DNA of 64,000 nucleotides from Haliscomenobacter sp040401995 (GTDB lineage Bacteria > Bacteroidota > Bacteroidia > Chitinophagales > Saprospiraceae). This document shows, in pieces, positions 43,278-52,101 of this stretch. A program made the position numbers and the translations under genes. Numbering within the stretch: position 1 is the first letter of the stretch; every line of letters begins with the position of its first letter. Below the pieces are notes generated by a model. The model saw only the letters and a list, made by a program, of their open reading frames with translations, was not told the origin of the DNA and made no database searches. Where the stretch lies: assembly GCA_040401995.1 (NCBI GenBank), contig JBBANM010000025.1, forward strand, positions 1 to 64,000, in the 5' to 3' direction.

Positions 43278-44147
43278 TTAAAACTTCAACGTCTCAGGCA
43301 AATATTTTGCAACCAAATCTTCGTAGTAAGGCTTCAACTCCTTGATATTCGGCGCCACAGGCGCTTTGGAGTACAAATCATATGGGTTGAACAACTTCAC
43401 ATATTTAAACATCTCGCGGTCGTGATCGTCCATCAGGTGCTCATACGCGTGCTCGCGATGCTGCGCGTAGAACGAGTGGTAGCGAATCATGTACAGCGCC
43501 GATTCTGGCAAGTGATTTTTGACCATCTGGTACAAATACTCATCGTGTCCCCACGACATGTGCACATTGCGCAATCCACAATTGGGGGAATACACGCCGT
43601 AAGTGGTATTGTAACGCTCGTCGGTGCTATCTGGATTCAGTGAAAAAAACTCGGGATAAACAATCTTATCGGAGTGCTTGCAACCTACCGGGAAGGTATC
43701 GCCAACCACCGCCCACTGGGGCTCGCCAAACAGACACAACACCTTGCCCATATCGTGCAAAAGCCCCGTCAACACAAACCAATCAGGATGGCCATCGGCA
43801 CGAATGGCTTCGGAAGTTTGCAGCAAATGTTGCCATTGATCCAACTCGATATCAGGGTCAGAATCATCCACCAGCGTATTCAAAAAATCAAAAGCCGACC
43901 AAGCGGGCATCTCCTTTTTGTCAAACTTCAGAAACTCCGCTTCTTTTTGCATGACAAAATCGTACGTCTGGTAGGTATGGTTCAGGCGATAAAACTCGGT
44001 GACGGTATCGCGCTGCGGGTTGTCGTAATTTCGAAACTCCTCCTTGGCCTTGGCCGGAGTATTCGGTTCGGGATAACGGCGCAGGAGATCGTCTTCCCAC
44101 TCATCAAGACTGGCCAAAGGCGCATTGTTATCGAATTGTTGACTCAT
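43278..44147 (-). CDS. Inositol oxygenase (MIOX-type)
   Basis: 289-aa HD-fold diiron oxygenase that cleaves myo-inositol to D-glucuronate. The family is mostly eukaryotic but occurs in some Bacteroidota. Signature parts: FRNYDNPQRDTVTEFYRLNHTYQTYDFV, GLLHDMGK (HD ligands), WAVVGDTFPVGCKHSDKIV, NVHMSWGHDEYLYQMVKNHLP and MIRYHSFYAQHREHAY. Length equals eukaryotic MIOX. The next upstream gene is a sodium/solute symporter on the same strand. Confidence 0.93.
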   Translation of the reverse strand: MSQQFDNNAPLASLDEWEDDLLRRYPEPNTPAKAKEEFRNYDNPQRDTVTEFYRLNHTYQTYDFVMQKEAEFLKFDKKEMPAWSAFDFLNTLVDDSDPDIELDQWQHLLQTSEAIRADGHPDWFVLTGLLHDMGKVLCLFGEPQWAVVGDTFPVGCKHSDKIVYPEFFSLNPDSTDERYNTTYGVYSPNCGLRNVHMSWGHDEYLYQMVKNHLPESALYMIRYHSFYAQHREHAYEHLMDDHDREMFKYVKLFNPYDLYSKAPVAPNIKELKPYYEDLVAKYLPETLKF

Positions 44148-44161
44148 GGTCTTGTTATTTG

Positions 44162-44352
44162 ATGTATGTATAAAGATTTCATTTCTGAGAAAATAAAAAA
44201 ATGTAGCCCCAAATTAAAACATGAACGAGGTTCATGAAGGGTGCACAAACGCCAGTTTGTGTCCTAATTTGTGAAAATTTGAGAAATTTGTGGCAAAAAA
44301 AAATTGCCGTACGCCGAAGGCGAGGCGCTAATCTTTTACAAAATAAGACAAT
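44162..44352. other. Spacer with several short hairpins
   Basis: Contains CATGAAC-GAG-GTTCATG, ACAAAC-GCCA-GTTTGT and CGCC-GAA-GGCG in about 90 bp downstream of the symporter stop. One may act as terminator; no gene seen. Confidence 0.5.
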
Positions 44353-45966
44353 TCACCAAAAGACGGTATACAGTGCCGCTAAAATACCGCAAATCAAAAT
44401 AGAAAGTACGGCAAAGACATTCGATACTTTGAACATGCTCCGATCCAGCTCCAATCCCTTGGGGTTATTTTTGCTCTGCTTATCTAGCAAAGAAATGACC
44501 ACCATAATGACCACCAATACCAAAAACGTCCAGCCAGTACGGTGCAAAAACGGCATGGGCGTAGCCGGCACGTACTTAAACGCCAAAGCCAAAGGAATGG
44601 ATATCGTAGCCGCCACAATCGCCGCCGTGGAGGTGGTTCTTTTCCAAAACATCCCTAGAAAAAACAACGCAAAAGCCCCCGGAGTCAGGTAATTGGAATA
44701 CTCCTGGATAAATTGATACGCTTGCTCCAGTTGGCGCAATTGCGGCGTAATACACAAAGCAATGGCAAAGGCCGCCCATACCGCCCAGCGACCAATTTTC
44801 ACCGTTTGTTGTTCGCTAGCGTCAGTGCGCAAGAATTTTTTGTAGATGTCCAAACTAAAAATGGTGGCAATGCTGTTGCACTTTCCGGCCAAAGAAGCGA
44901 CGATGGCCGCCGTAAGCGCCGCAAAAGAAAGCCCCTTGAGTCCCATCGGTAACAGGTGCATCAGCGTTGGGTAAGCGCGATCGGGTTTGATTTTTCCGCC
45001 AGCGTCAAGCAGTTCTTGCTGGAAATATCCGTTTTGGTGTAGCACAAAAACGGCAATCCCCGGAATAACACAGATTAGTGGGATCAACAATTTCAAAAAA
45101 GCGGCAAACAAAATCCCCGAACGCGCCGTAGGCAAATCGGCGCCCAACGCGCGTTGCACGATGTACTGGTTGCAACCCCAATAGTTGAGGTTGTTGATCC
45201 ACATCCCGCCCGCTAAAACCGCCAGTCCCGGGAGTTCGTAATAGTACTTATGGCCTTTGGCAAAAATCATGTGAAAATGATCGTCGGCTTTGAGTCGCAG
45301 TAAACTCAAGCCATCGATAACGCCGTGTCCGCCAAAATGATCCGATACCATCGACAAGGCCAGATAGGTCACCACCAAGCCGCCTAGTACCAATACCACC
45401 ACTTGCACGATGTCGGTGTAACCAATCACCTTCATGCCGCCCAAAGTGATAAAAATGGCAAACAACGCCAAACCCAACATGCAATAGATAAACGGCAAAC
45501 CCGAAATGCTTTCCACGGCCAAAGCGCCGAGGTACAAAATGGAAGTCAGGTTGATGAAAACGTAAAGCAACAGCCAAAACACCGCCATGATGGTCGCCAC
45601 AGTATCGTTGTAGCGCTGCGATAAAAACTGCGGCATGGTGTAGATCTTATTTTTCAGATAGACAGGGATAAAAAACACCGCCACAATGATCAGCGTCGCC
45701 GCCGACATCCACTCGTACGAGGAAATCGCCAAACCCATCGCAAAACCGGAGCCCGACATGCCAATAAAGTGTTCGGCAGAGATGTTGGAGGCGATGAGCG
45801 ATGCGCCAATGGCCCACCAGGTGAGCGAGCCTTCAGCAAGGAAAAAATCTTTGGTATCGCTGGTGGTCTTTTTTTTGCGGTGATAAATCCAGTAGCCATA
45901 TAGGGATACCGAAACGAGGTAAACTAGAAAAACGAGGTAATCCAGCGGTTGCAATTGGTTTGTCAT
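44353..45966 (-). CDS. Sodium/solute symporter (SSS/SGLT family)
   Basis: 537 aa from ATG 45966 (MTNQLQPLDYLVFLVYLVSVSLYGYWIY); an ATG at 45978 would add four residues. About 14 hydrophobic segments. SSS features: FFLAEGSLTWWAIGASLIASNISAEHFIGMSGSGFA and LAALTAAIVASLAGKCNSIATIFSLDIYKKFL. It resembles SGLT-type sugar/inositol transporters. Standing upstream of the inositol oxygenase gene on the same strand, it is a good candidate myo-inositol importer (inference). Confidence 0.9.
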   Translation of the reverse strand: MTNQLQPLDYLVFLVYLVSVSLYGYWIYHRKKKTTSDTKDFFLAEGSLTWWAIGASLIASNISAEHFIGMSGSGFAMGLAISSYEWMSAATLIIVAVFFIPVYLKNKIYTMPQFLSQRYNDTVATIMAVFWLLLYVFINLTSILYLGALAVESISGLPFIYCMLGLALFAIFITLGGMKVIGYTDIVQVVVLVLGGLVVTYLALSMVSDHFGGHGVIDGLSLLRLKADDHFHMIFAKGHKYYYELPGLAVLAGGMWINNLNYWGCNQYIVQRALGADLPTARSGILFAAFLKLLIPLICVIPGIAVFVLHQNGYFQQELLDAGGKIKPDRAYPTLMHLLPMGLKGLSFAALTAAIVASLAGKCNSIATIFSLDIYKKFLRTDASEQQTVKIGRWAVWAAFAIALCITPQLRQLEQAYQFIQEYSNYLTPGAFALFFLGMFWKRTTSTAAIVAATISIPLALAFKYVPATPMPFLHRTGWTFLVLVVIMVVISLLDKQSKNNPKGLELDRSMFKVSNVFAVLSILICGILAALYTVFW

Positions 45967-46099
45967 GTTGTTTTGCAATTGGCGTCAGGTGTGTGGTCAA
46001 AAATCGGTTTTTTATTCAAGAATTAGAATTTTATTTGGTTTAATTAATTCAAGTTGTGAATTGTCGACAGGAGTTAATTATCGTTTTGACCTCAATGAC

Positions 46100-46203
46100 C
46101 ATACTACTGGACATTTTAAATTTTTGGCGAGCTGTAAACCTTCCAGGTCTTGGAGACCTGGAAGGTTTTGCAACCCCTCAACAGAAAAATGTCCAGTAGT
46201 ATG
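46100..46203. mobile_element. 104-bp MITE-like element with perfect 18-bp inverted ends and 9-bp duplication
   Basis: CATACTACTGGACATTTT (46100-46117) is exactly inverted at 46186-46203. The direct repeat ctcaatgac flanks it (46091-46099, 46204-46212). Inside is a perfect 15-bp hairpin AAACCTTCCAGGTCT with a 3-nt loop (46136-46168). No coding capacity. Confidence 0.88.
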
Positions 46204-46279
46204 CTCAATGACACACAGATACTTTCAAAAATTTGCTTTTGAGTAGCGTTTTTTTTATTTTTAAAAAAAATTGTTGCCA

Positions 46280-46519
46280 ATGATCGTAACTCGTTTTTTT
46301 GATGAAATTGTTGATTTCTTAACCTCTTTTCCTCGCCCCGAGGAGATTGTAGCATATAAGCCCTCCGACACCTTACAACTCCGTGCTGAAGCATTATTAG
46401 AAAAAAAACGAGAAGGTCGGATTAGTGAAGATGAAGATAGAGAACTAGATTATTTTATGATTATCGAGCATCTCATGCGCATGGCTAAGGCCAGAGCAAG
46501 ACAACGTTTGGCGGTATAA
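46280..46519 (+). CDS. Small protein paired with HNH nuclease
   Basis: 79 aa from ATG 46280 (MIVTRFFDEIVDFLTSFPRPEEIVAYKPSDTL), predominantly helical, with a charged centre (EALLEKKREGRISEDEDRELDYFMIIEHLMRMAKARARQR). It is 2 bp from the HNH gene, so they are cotranscribed and probably work together. Similar small acidic/helical proteins accompany HNH nucleases in cyanobacteria and Bacteroidota. Function unknown; an antitoxin or specificity role is only a guess. ATG 46271 is an alternative start. Confidence 0.75.
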   Translation: MIVTRFFDEIVDFLTSFPRPEEIVAYKPSDTLQLRAEALLEKKREGRISEDEDRELDYFMIIEHLMRMAKARARQRLAV

Positions 46520-46521
46520 TT

Positions 46522-46917
46522 ATGGGAGCTTATATTTCAGATCGAATTCGACATCTTGTTGCTGATCGAGCAAATCAAAAGTGCGAATATTGTAAAATAC
46601 ACGAAGATCAATCGTTTTTAAGATTCCAAGTAGATCATATCATTAGCATTAAGCATGGCGGCGATACTGTAGAAGAAAATCTAGCCTGGTCTTGCTTTTT
46701 ATGTAACAATAATAAAGGTAGCGACATCGGAACAATTTTGACGCCTAATAATCAACTAGTTAGATTTTTCAATCCTAGAAGTGATAATTGGGATGAGCAT
46801 TTTGAATTAGTAGATCATGTTATCCATCCTCTCACTTCAATCGGAGAAGCAACAATCAAAATCTTAAAACTAAATGATATAGAACGAATTATGGAAAGAC
46901 AGTTGATCCAAGAGTAA
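46522..46917 (+). CDS. HNH endonuclease
   Basis: 131 aa. McrA-type HNH with zinc-binding CEYC and CFLC pairs around the core FQVDHIISIKHGGDTVEENLAWSCFLCNNNKGS (Asp-His, Asn, Asn). The remaining C-terminal 50 residues (FFNPRSDNWDEHFELVD) complete the small-nuclease family pattern. It follows the small protein after 2 bp. The gene pair looks A/T-richer than its neighbours, compatible with acquisition. Confidence 0.88.
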   Translation: MGAYISDRIRHLVADRANQKCEYCKIHEDQSFLRFQVDHIISIKHGGDTVEENLAWSCFLCNNNKGSDIGTILTPNNQLVRFFNPRSDNWDEHFELVDHVIHPLTSIGEATIKILKLNDIERIMERQLIQE

Positions 46918-47103
46918 CTTTTTCGCCTCCTCCCAAAACCTCCCCCATTTGAACAAACCCGCCATTTTTGCATTAAACTTCTTGTCTGATAAAAAATCAA
47001 TATTCCTGTTTATATTCGCCTTACTGCCCCAGACAATCAATAATCCAAAACTACACGCCACACCCATAAGCTTTTCATTCTCTCACGATAAAACAGCCAC
47101 AAC

Positions 47104-49617
47104 ATGTTCCAATTGGCCAGATTACACTTATTTAGTTTATTGATACTACTGGCAGCAACCATCAGTGGTTTTGCCCAAGACAAAAAACCGGACGCGCCCA
47201 AAGAAGCGCCTAAAAACGAACCCAAAGCTTTCCGCGACATCATCACCGCCAAAGCCAAAAGCAGCGTCGGACTGGTTACCTCCCACAAAGTAGACGACAA
47301 ATGGTATTTCGAAATCCCCGATAGCATCTTCAATCGGGAAATCATGACCGTTACCCGCTATTCCAAAACGCCTGCCGGTGGCGCTATTTTTGGCGGCGAA
47401 GAAGTCAACCGCCAAGTGATTGCCTGGGAACGCGGCCCCGAAAACAAGGTTTTTCTGCGCTCCATCAGCTACGTCATCGTTAGCCCCGACAGCACCAAAC
47501 CGATTTTCAAAGCGGTCAAAAATTCCAGCGCCGATCCCATCATTGGTTCGTTCGACATCAAATCGATCCGCAAAGACACTTCGGTGCTGATCGATGTAAC
47601 CGACATCTTCAAGGGCGACAACCAGGTTTTTTCCTTGAGCCCGTTTACCAAACAACTCTACAAAATATCGGATTTTAAAGCTGATCGCTCCTACATCCAG
47701 AGCATCCGCAGCTACCCGATCAATACCGAAATCCGCACCGTTAAGACCTTTGGTACGCAATCTCCGCCCATCACTCCGCCGCCAATTCCTACTCCAGGCA
47801 TTTATTTGCCAGCCGGTTTGGATGCGGGCGTGATCACCATGGAGTTCAACACCTCGATGATCATTTTGCCCAAACGCCCCATGCGCAAACGGATTTTTGA
47901 TCCACGCGTGGGTTATTTTGCCACCAGCTTTGGCACCTTTGGCGAGGAATCACAAAAATCGGATGAAGAAACTTTTGCCGTACGCTGGCGACTAGAACCC
48001 AAAAATGCCGCCGATGCGCAAAAACAAAAACGCGGCGAATTGATTGAACCTGTCAAACCCATCGTATACTACATCGACCCCGCTACGCCGCTAAAATGGC
48101 GGAAATACCTCAAGCTGGGTATCGACGATTGGCAAAAAGCCTTTGAAAAAGCAGGATGGAAAAACGCCATCCGCGGCGAATACTGGCCCGAACAAGACAC
48201 CACCATGAGCTTGGAAGACGCCCGTTTTTCGGTGATCCGCTACTTTGCTGCGGAAATTCAGAATGCCTACGGCCCTAACGTCAACGATCCACGCACCGGA
48301 CAGATCCTGGAAAGCCACATTGGCTGGTACCACAACGTGATGCGTTTGGTGCGCAACTGGTACATGATCCAAGCGGCAGCCTGCGATCCCCGCGCCCGCA
48401 AAAAAGATTTTGACGATGAACTGATGGGTCAACTGGTGCGATTTGTGTCTTCCCACGAGGTAGGACACACCCTGGGGCTTCGCCACAACATGGGCGCCAG
48501 CTCGGCTACACCGGTTGAAAAACTGCGCGACAAAGCTTTTATCGCGCAAAATGGCCATACTTCCTCGATCATGGATTATGCGCGCTTCAACTACGTGGCG
48601 CAACCCGAAGACGGCGTGACCGACTTTTTCCCACGCATCGGCGATTACGACGCTTGGGCCATTGAGTGGGGTTACAAAAACTTTCCCGACGCCAAAAGTG
48701 CCGAGGAGGAGAAAAAACTGCTCAACGAGTTGACCAAGGAGAAGGTGAAAAACCCACGACTGACGTTTGGCACCGAGGTGAGTCCTTCCGATCCACGTTA
48801 CCAAACCGAAGACTTGGGCGATAACGCTATGAAAGCTTCGGATTATGGCATCAAAAACCTGAAGCGGATATTGCCCAATTTGAACGATTGGACCAAGGAA
48901 AATGGCGAAAGCTATAGCGAATTGGAGGAACTGTACAACAACGTAGTGGCGCAGTACCGCCGCTACATGGGCCACGTAACCAAAAACGTAGGCGGTATTT
49001 ATGATACCCCGAAAACCTACGATACTCCTGGCGCGGTGTACGAAACAGTACCCAAAGACCGCCAGAAGGAAGCCATAGCGTTTTTGAATGCGCAATTGTT
49101 TGAAACACCGACTTGGATGTTGGATGAAAACGTGGTGAACAAAATTCGCCCCGATGTAGGCGTTGAAAGCATCAAAGCCATTCAAGATGCCACTCTGAGC
49201 AGCTTACTTTCCGGCGATCGCGTGGTGCGTTTGTTGGAAACAGGCAAAGAGGGTGCTTACACCCTGGATGATTTGATGACCGATTTGCGCGCCGGTATTT
49301 GGTCGGAATTGAAAACGCAAAAATCGATCGATATTTTCCGCCGCAACTTGCAAAAAGTGTTTGTGGAGCGCGCCATTGGCTTGTTGAATCCCAAAGACCC
49401 CGCCACGATTTCCTACGTACCGCCCGGACAAGGGTATGGTTTTGTTACGCGTCGTGTGGATCTAAAAACCACCGATTTGCCTTCGATCACCCGCGGGCAT
49501 TTGGAGGCTTTGTTGTCGGAGATTCGGGCTGCCATCAGCGCTGCACCCGATAAGTTGAGTCGTTACCATTTGGAGGATGTTGCCAACCGGATTGATACGG
49601 CGGTGCATCCGAAGTAG
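47104..49617 (+). CDS. Secreted zinc metalloprotease (DUF5117/DUF5118 type)
   Basis: 837 aa with a signal peptide (LLILLAATISGFAQ). The metzincin-like site is SSHEVGHTLGLRHNMGASS (HExxHxxGLxH), followed by the Met-turn-like SSIMDYARFNYVAQPEDG. The N-terminal part matches the DUF5117/5118 pattern (KPKAFRDIITAKAKSSVGLVTSHKVDDKWYFEIPDSIF). Family members are common in Bacteroidota but substrates are not known. Strong hairpin downstream. Confidence 0.88.
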   Translation: MFQLARLHLFSLLILLAATISGFAQDKKPDAPKEAPKNEPKAFRDIITAKAKSSVGLVTSHKVDDKWYFEIPDSIFNREIMTVTRYSKTPAGGAIFGGEEVNRQVIAWERGPENKVFLRSISYVIVSPDSTKPIFKAVKNSSADPIIGSFDIKSIRKDTSVLIDVTDIFKGDNQVFSLSPFTKQLYKISDFKADRSYIQSIRSYPINTEIRTVKTFGTQSPPITPPPIPTPGIYLPAGLDAGVITMEFNTSMIILPKRPMRKRIFDPRVGYFATSFGTFGEESQKSDEETFAVRWRLEPKNAADAQKQKRGELIEPVKPIVYYIDPATPLKWRKYLKLGIDDWQKAFEKAGWKNAIRGEYWPEQDTTMSLEDARFSVIRYFAAEIQNAYGPNVNDPRTGQILESHIGWYHNVMRLVRNWYMIQAAACDPRARKKDFDDELMGQLVRFVSSHEVGHTLGLRHNMGASSATPVEKLRDKAFIAQNGHTSSIMDYARFNYVAQPEDGVTDFFPRIGDYDAWAIEWGYKNFPDAKSAEEEKKLLNELTKEKVKNPRLTFGTEVSPSDPRYQTEDLGDNAMKASDYGIKNLKRILPNLNDWTKENGESYSELEELYNNVVAQYRRYMGHVTKNVGGIYDTPKTYDTPGAVYETVPKDRQKEAIAFLNAQLFETPTWMLDENVVNKIRPDVGVESIKAIQDATLSSLLSGDRVVRLLETGKEGAYTLDDLMTDLRAGIWSELKTQKSIDIFRRNLQKVFVERAIGLLNPKDPATISYVPPGQGYGFVTRRVDLKTTDLPSITRGHLEALLSEIRAAISAAPDKLSRYHLEDVANRIDTAVHPK

Positions 49618-50165
49618 GGATAAGGTTTGAGATATAGGTGGCAGCGCCCCGTAGCGATTTCTTGATTGTTACGGGGCGCTGTCGTTTGGGGGATTTTTGG
49701 AAGATGGAGGGGATTTTTTTTGGAACACGGATTGGAGGGATGGGGCACGGATTTTTTTAGCCTTCGGCTGGGGGCTTTTTGGAACACGGATGCTGCTTTC
49801 TGAAGGGAAAAGCTACAAAACTAAGGCGCTGAGCTGGGACGCCCTCAAAGCCCTGCAAGGGCGTGATCCACTAACCCAGGGTGCAGTCCTGGGGATAAAG
49901 CCAGCGGCAGCGCCGCATGACGGCTATAGCAGCCGGGAGCAAGGCGATGTAGTGGCAGCGCCTCGTAACATTTCATCACTTTTGTTACAGAGCGCTGCCC
50001 CTTTGTGGAAATGCTTTACCATTTTCTATAGACCTTTCGCGGCGCTGTCATCGAGCTAATATCCCTGGGCAACCGCATTTAAAATGAATCCAAATCTCAA
50101 ACTTGGATCCATTTTAAATGCTTCTTTGACAAGCTCGTCAATGCATATGTTGAAAAAAATCCACC
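49618..50165. repeat. Intergenic repeat block with two GGCAGCGCC hairpins
   Basis: First hairpin: CAGCGCCCCGTA (49642-49653) with TACGGGGCGCTG (49670-49681), perfect 12 bp, probably terminating the metalloprotease gene. A related hairpin at 49954-49999 (GGCAGCGCCTCGTAAC arm) has three mismatches. Between them are copies of ttttggaacacggat (about 49728 and 49775) and a Gly/Pro-coding-like fragment without a gene. No ORF here is believed real. Confidence 0.7.
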
Positions 50166-52049
50166 TCACTTAATCGCCTTATACAACACATCATGAATCC
50201 TCGGGCGAATGTTTTTGTCGAATAACACCCGATTCATCCGCGTTGGATAAACTCGATTGCAAAAAAAGATCATCAGCAAATCGTTTTTAGGATCAGCCCA
50301 AGTATACGTTCCGGTATACCCCGTATGCCCGAAACTTTCCGGACTGGCATCTTTGGAATAGGAACTATTGCCCTTGCTGAATTGCAGCAGCGGTTTGTCA
50401 AAACCCAGTCCACGATGAACGCCTTGATCGCAATACTGACAACGCGTAAACTCGCGCAAAGCTTTTTCCTCAATGAAATGCTCGCCGCCATAACTGCCAA
50501 AATTCAAATACATCTGCATCAATTTGGCCAAATCGCCAGCAGTACCAAAAAGTCCGGCATGACCGGATACGCCGCCTAGCATGGATGCGCCCTCATCGTG
50601 TACCGTCCCCAGCAATTGCTTCATACGGAAAAAAGTATCGCGCTCGGTAGGAATGATGCGGTCTTTTGGGAAAAAACGCAGCGGATTGAAAGTCAGCGAA
50701 TAAGCGCCTAGCTTGCGGTAGAACGTATTTTTGATGTAATCTTCAAAAGCTATACCGGTTTGGTTTTGTACAATACGCGGCATGGTGTAAAAAAAGAAAT
50801 CGGAATACACGTAGCCAGGTTTGGTATTCAAGGGCGATTTGTAGATCGATTGGTACAGCTTTTTGTAGTATTTGCGGTGCAACCACAGTTGGTCGGTTAT
50901 TTTTACATTGAAGGCCCGGGTGGAATCGGTCTTGAAAGTACGCGGCTTGAATTTGAAATCGTTGATGCGGTTGCCATCCCAATGTTTTTGCCAAGGATAT
51001 CGACTATTGCCCTTGAGCGTACCGCGCCAAAAAGGGATGAAAGCCATCAACTGCGCGGTATGGGTCAAAATTTTGCGCATTTTAAGGTCGGCTTTGTTGC
51101 TGCCCTTGGTTTCGGGGAGGTATTTTTCCAAAGGCGCATCGAGGTCGAATTTACCTTCGCCATACCATTTCATGAGTACCGGCAAACCCGTAGTGATCTT
51201 GGTAACGGAGGCAAAATCGTACACATCATTCAATTGCACGGGCAGTTGCGGTTCAAAAGTATGGTACCCAAACGCCTGCTGGTAAATTACCTTGCCGTCT
51301 TTGGCTACCAATACCTGTGCCCCCGGAAAAGCATGTGCGCCGATGCCTTCCTGCACAATGGCCGCGATGCTGTCCTGAATCATGCGGTTGTTCATGCCCA
51401 CCCATTCTGGCGGCGCATAACCCAAGCGACCAGATGCGCTGGCATCCAAACCTGCGCCAATCAGATAAGATGCGCTTAAATTGCTCGTCAGTCGGGCATT
51501 GGTGGTGGTGCCGCCAAAAACCAACTGCGCGGCTAAAGATTGACCTTCCGGCGTGCTGATACCAACCAGCAAAGCGCTGCTTTTTTCCACAATGGGTAAG
51601 ATCTGTAACTGTTTTTTGGCATTGAAAATCACCGTGATGGTCTTCATATTGGGCAACAATGCTTGCAAAAAGGTTTGCTGCTGAGCCGTATTGGTCATGG
51701 TAGAATCTTCCAGCATGCCCACAATGGACAGGTTGTATTGCTGTTTCGTATTTTCCAACCAAGCGCGCAATTGCTCGGGGGTAGCATTGGCGGGCATGGT
51801 CAAATTGGTTACGGCGGTATAGCGTCCCAAATAATCAGCAAAAACCGATAAGTCGCCAGCACTGGCCTGGATAAAGGCTACCCGGAGCGTATCCAATCGT
51901 TGTAAAGGCAGCAATTGTTGCTCGTTGCGCAGCAAAACCAGATCAGCCAAAGCCTCCCGATAACTCCAGGTTCGGAAAGATTGCTGTCCCCAGAGGGTAT
52001 TAAAAAACAGAAAACAAAAAAGTAATCCGACTAAAGTTTGGCGACGCAT
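50166..52049 (-). CDS. Serine hydrolase (beta-lactamase fold) with GH3-C-like N-terminal domain
   Basis: From ATG 52049: 627 aa with signal peptide (LVGLLFCFLFFNTLWGQ). Residues about 30-210 resemble the GH3 C-terminal domain (ALADLVLLRNEQQLLPLQRLDTLRVAFIQ). Residues about 240-625 are a class C beta-lactamase/DD-peptidase fold: SVTK (Ser nucleophile, SxxK), YSDF (YxN-like) and GHTGYTGT (KTG-like). Bacteroidota homologues commonly run GH3-N, GH3-C, beta-lactamase (about 970-1000 aa); the catalytic GH3-N is missing. Divergent from a PBP4-type gene, which suggests cell-wall work. Confidence 0.85.
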   Translation of the reverse strand: MRRQTLVGLLFCFLFFNTLWGQQSFRTWSYREALADLVLLRNEQQLLPLQRLDTLRVAFIQASAGDLSVFADYLGRYTAVTNLTMPANATPEQLRAWLENTKQQYNLSIVGMLEDSTMTNTAQQQTFLQALLPNMKTITVIFNAKKQLQILPIVEKSSALLVGISTPEGQSLAAQLVFGGTTTNARLTSNLSASYLIGAGLDASASGRLGYAPPEWVGMNNRMIQDSIAAIVQEGIGAHAFPGAQVLVAKDGKVIYQQAFGYHTFEPQLPVQLNDVYDFASVTKITTGLPVLMKWYGEGKFDLDAPLEKYLPETKGSNKADLKMRKILTHTAQLMAFIPFWRGTLKGNSRYPWQKHWDGNRINDFKFKPRTFKTDSTRAFNVKITDQLWLHRKYYKKLYQSIYKSPLNTKPGYVYSDFFFYTMPRIVQNQTGIAFEDYIKNTFYRKLGAYSLTFNPLRFFPKDRIIPTERDTFFRMKQLLGTVHDEGASMLGGVSGHAGLFGTAGDLAKLMQMYLNFGSYGGEHFIEEKALREFTRCQYCDQGVHRGLGFDKPLLQFSKGNSSYSKDASPESFGHTGYTGTYTWADPKNDLLMIFFCNRVYPTRMNRVLFDKNIRPRIHDVLYKAIK

Positions 52050-52101
52050 AAGGATTTGGTATTTTGAGTCTCTCGAATGGAAAGTGAAAAAATGAACACG
52101 T

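Noticed and set aside
48091..49185. Long minus-strand frame (364 codons) inside the metalloprotease gene
   Set aside because: Antisense shadow of a well-supported gene; no recognisable domain. The same applies to long frames opposite the adaptor (34324-35286) and the YncE-like/phosphoesterase gene (16729-17880).
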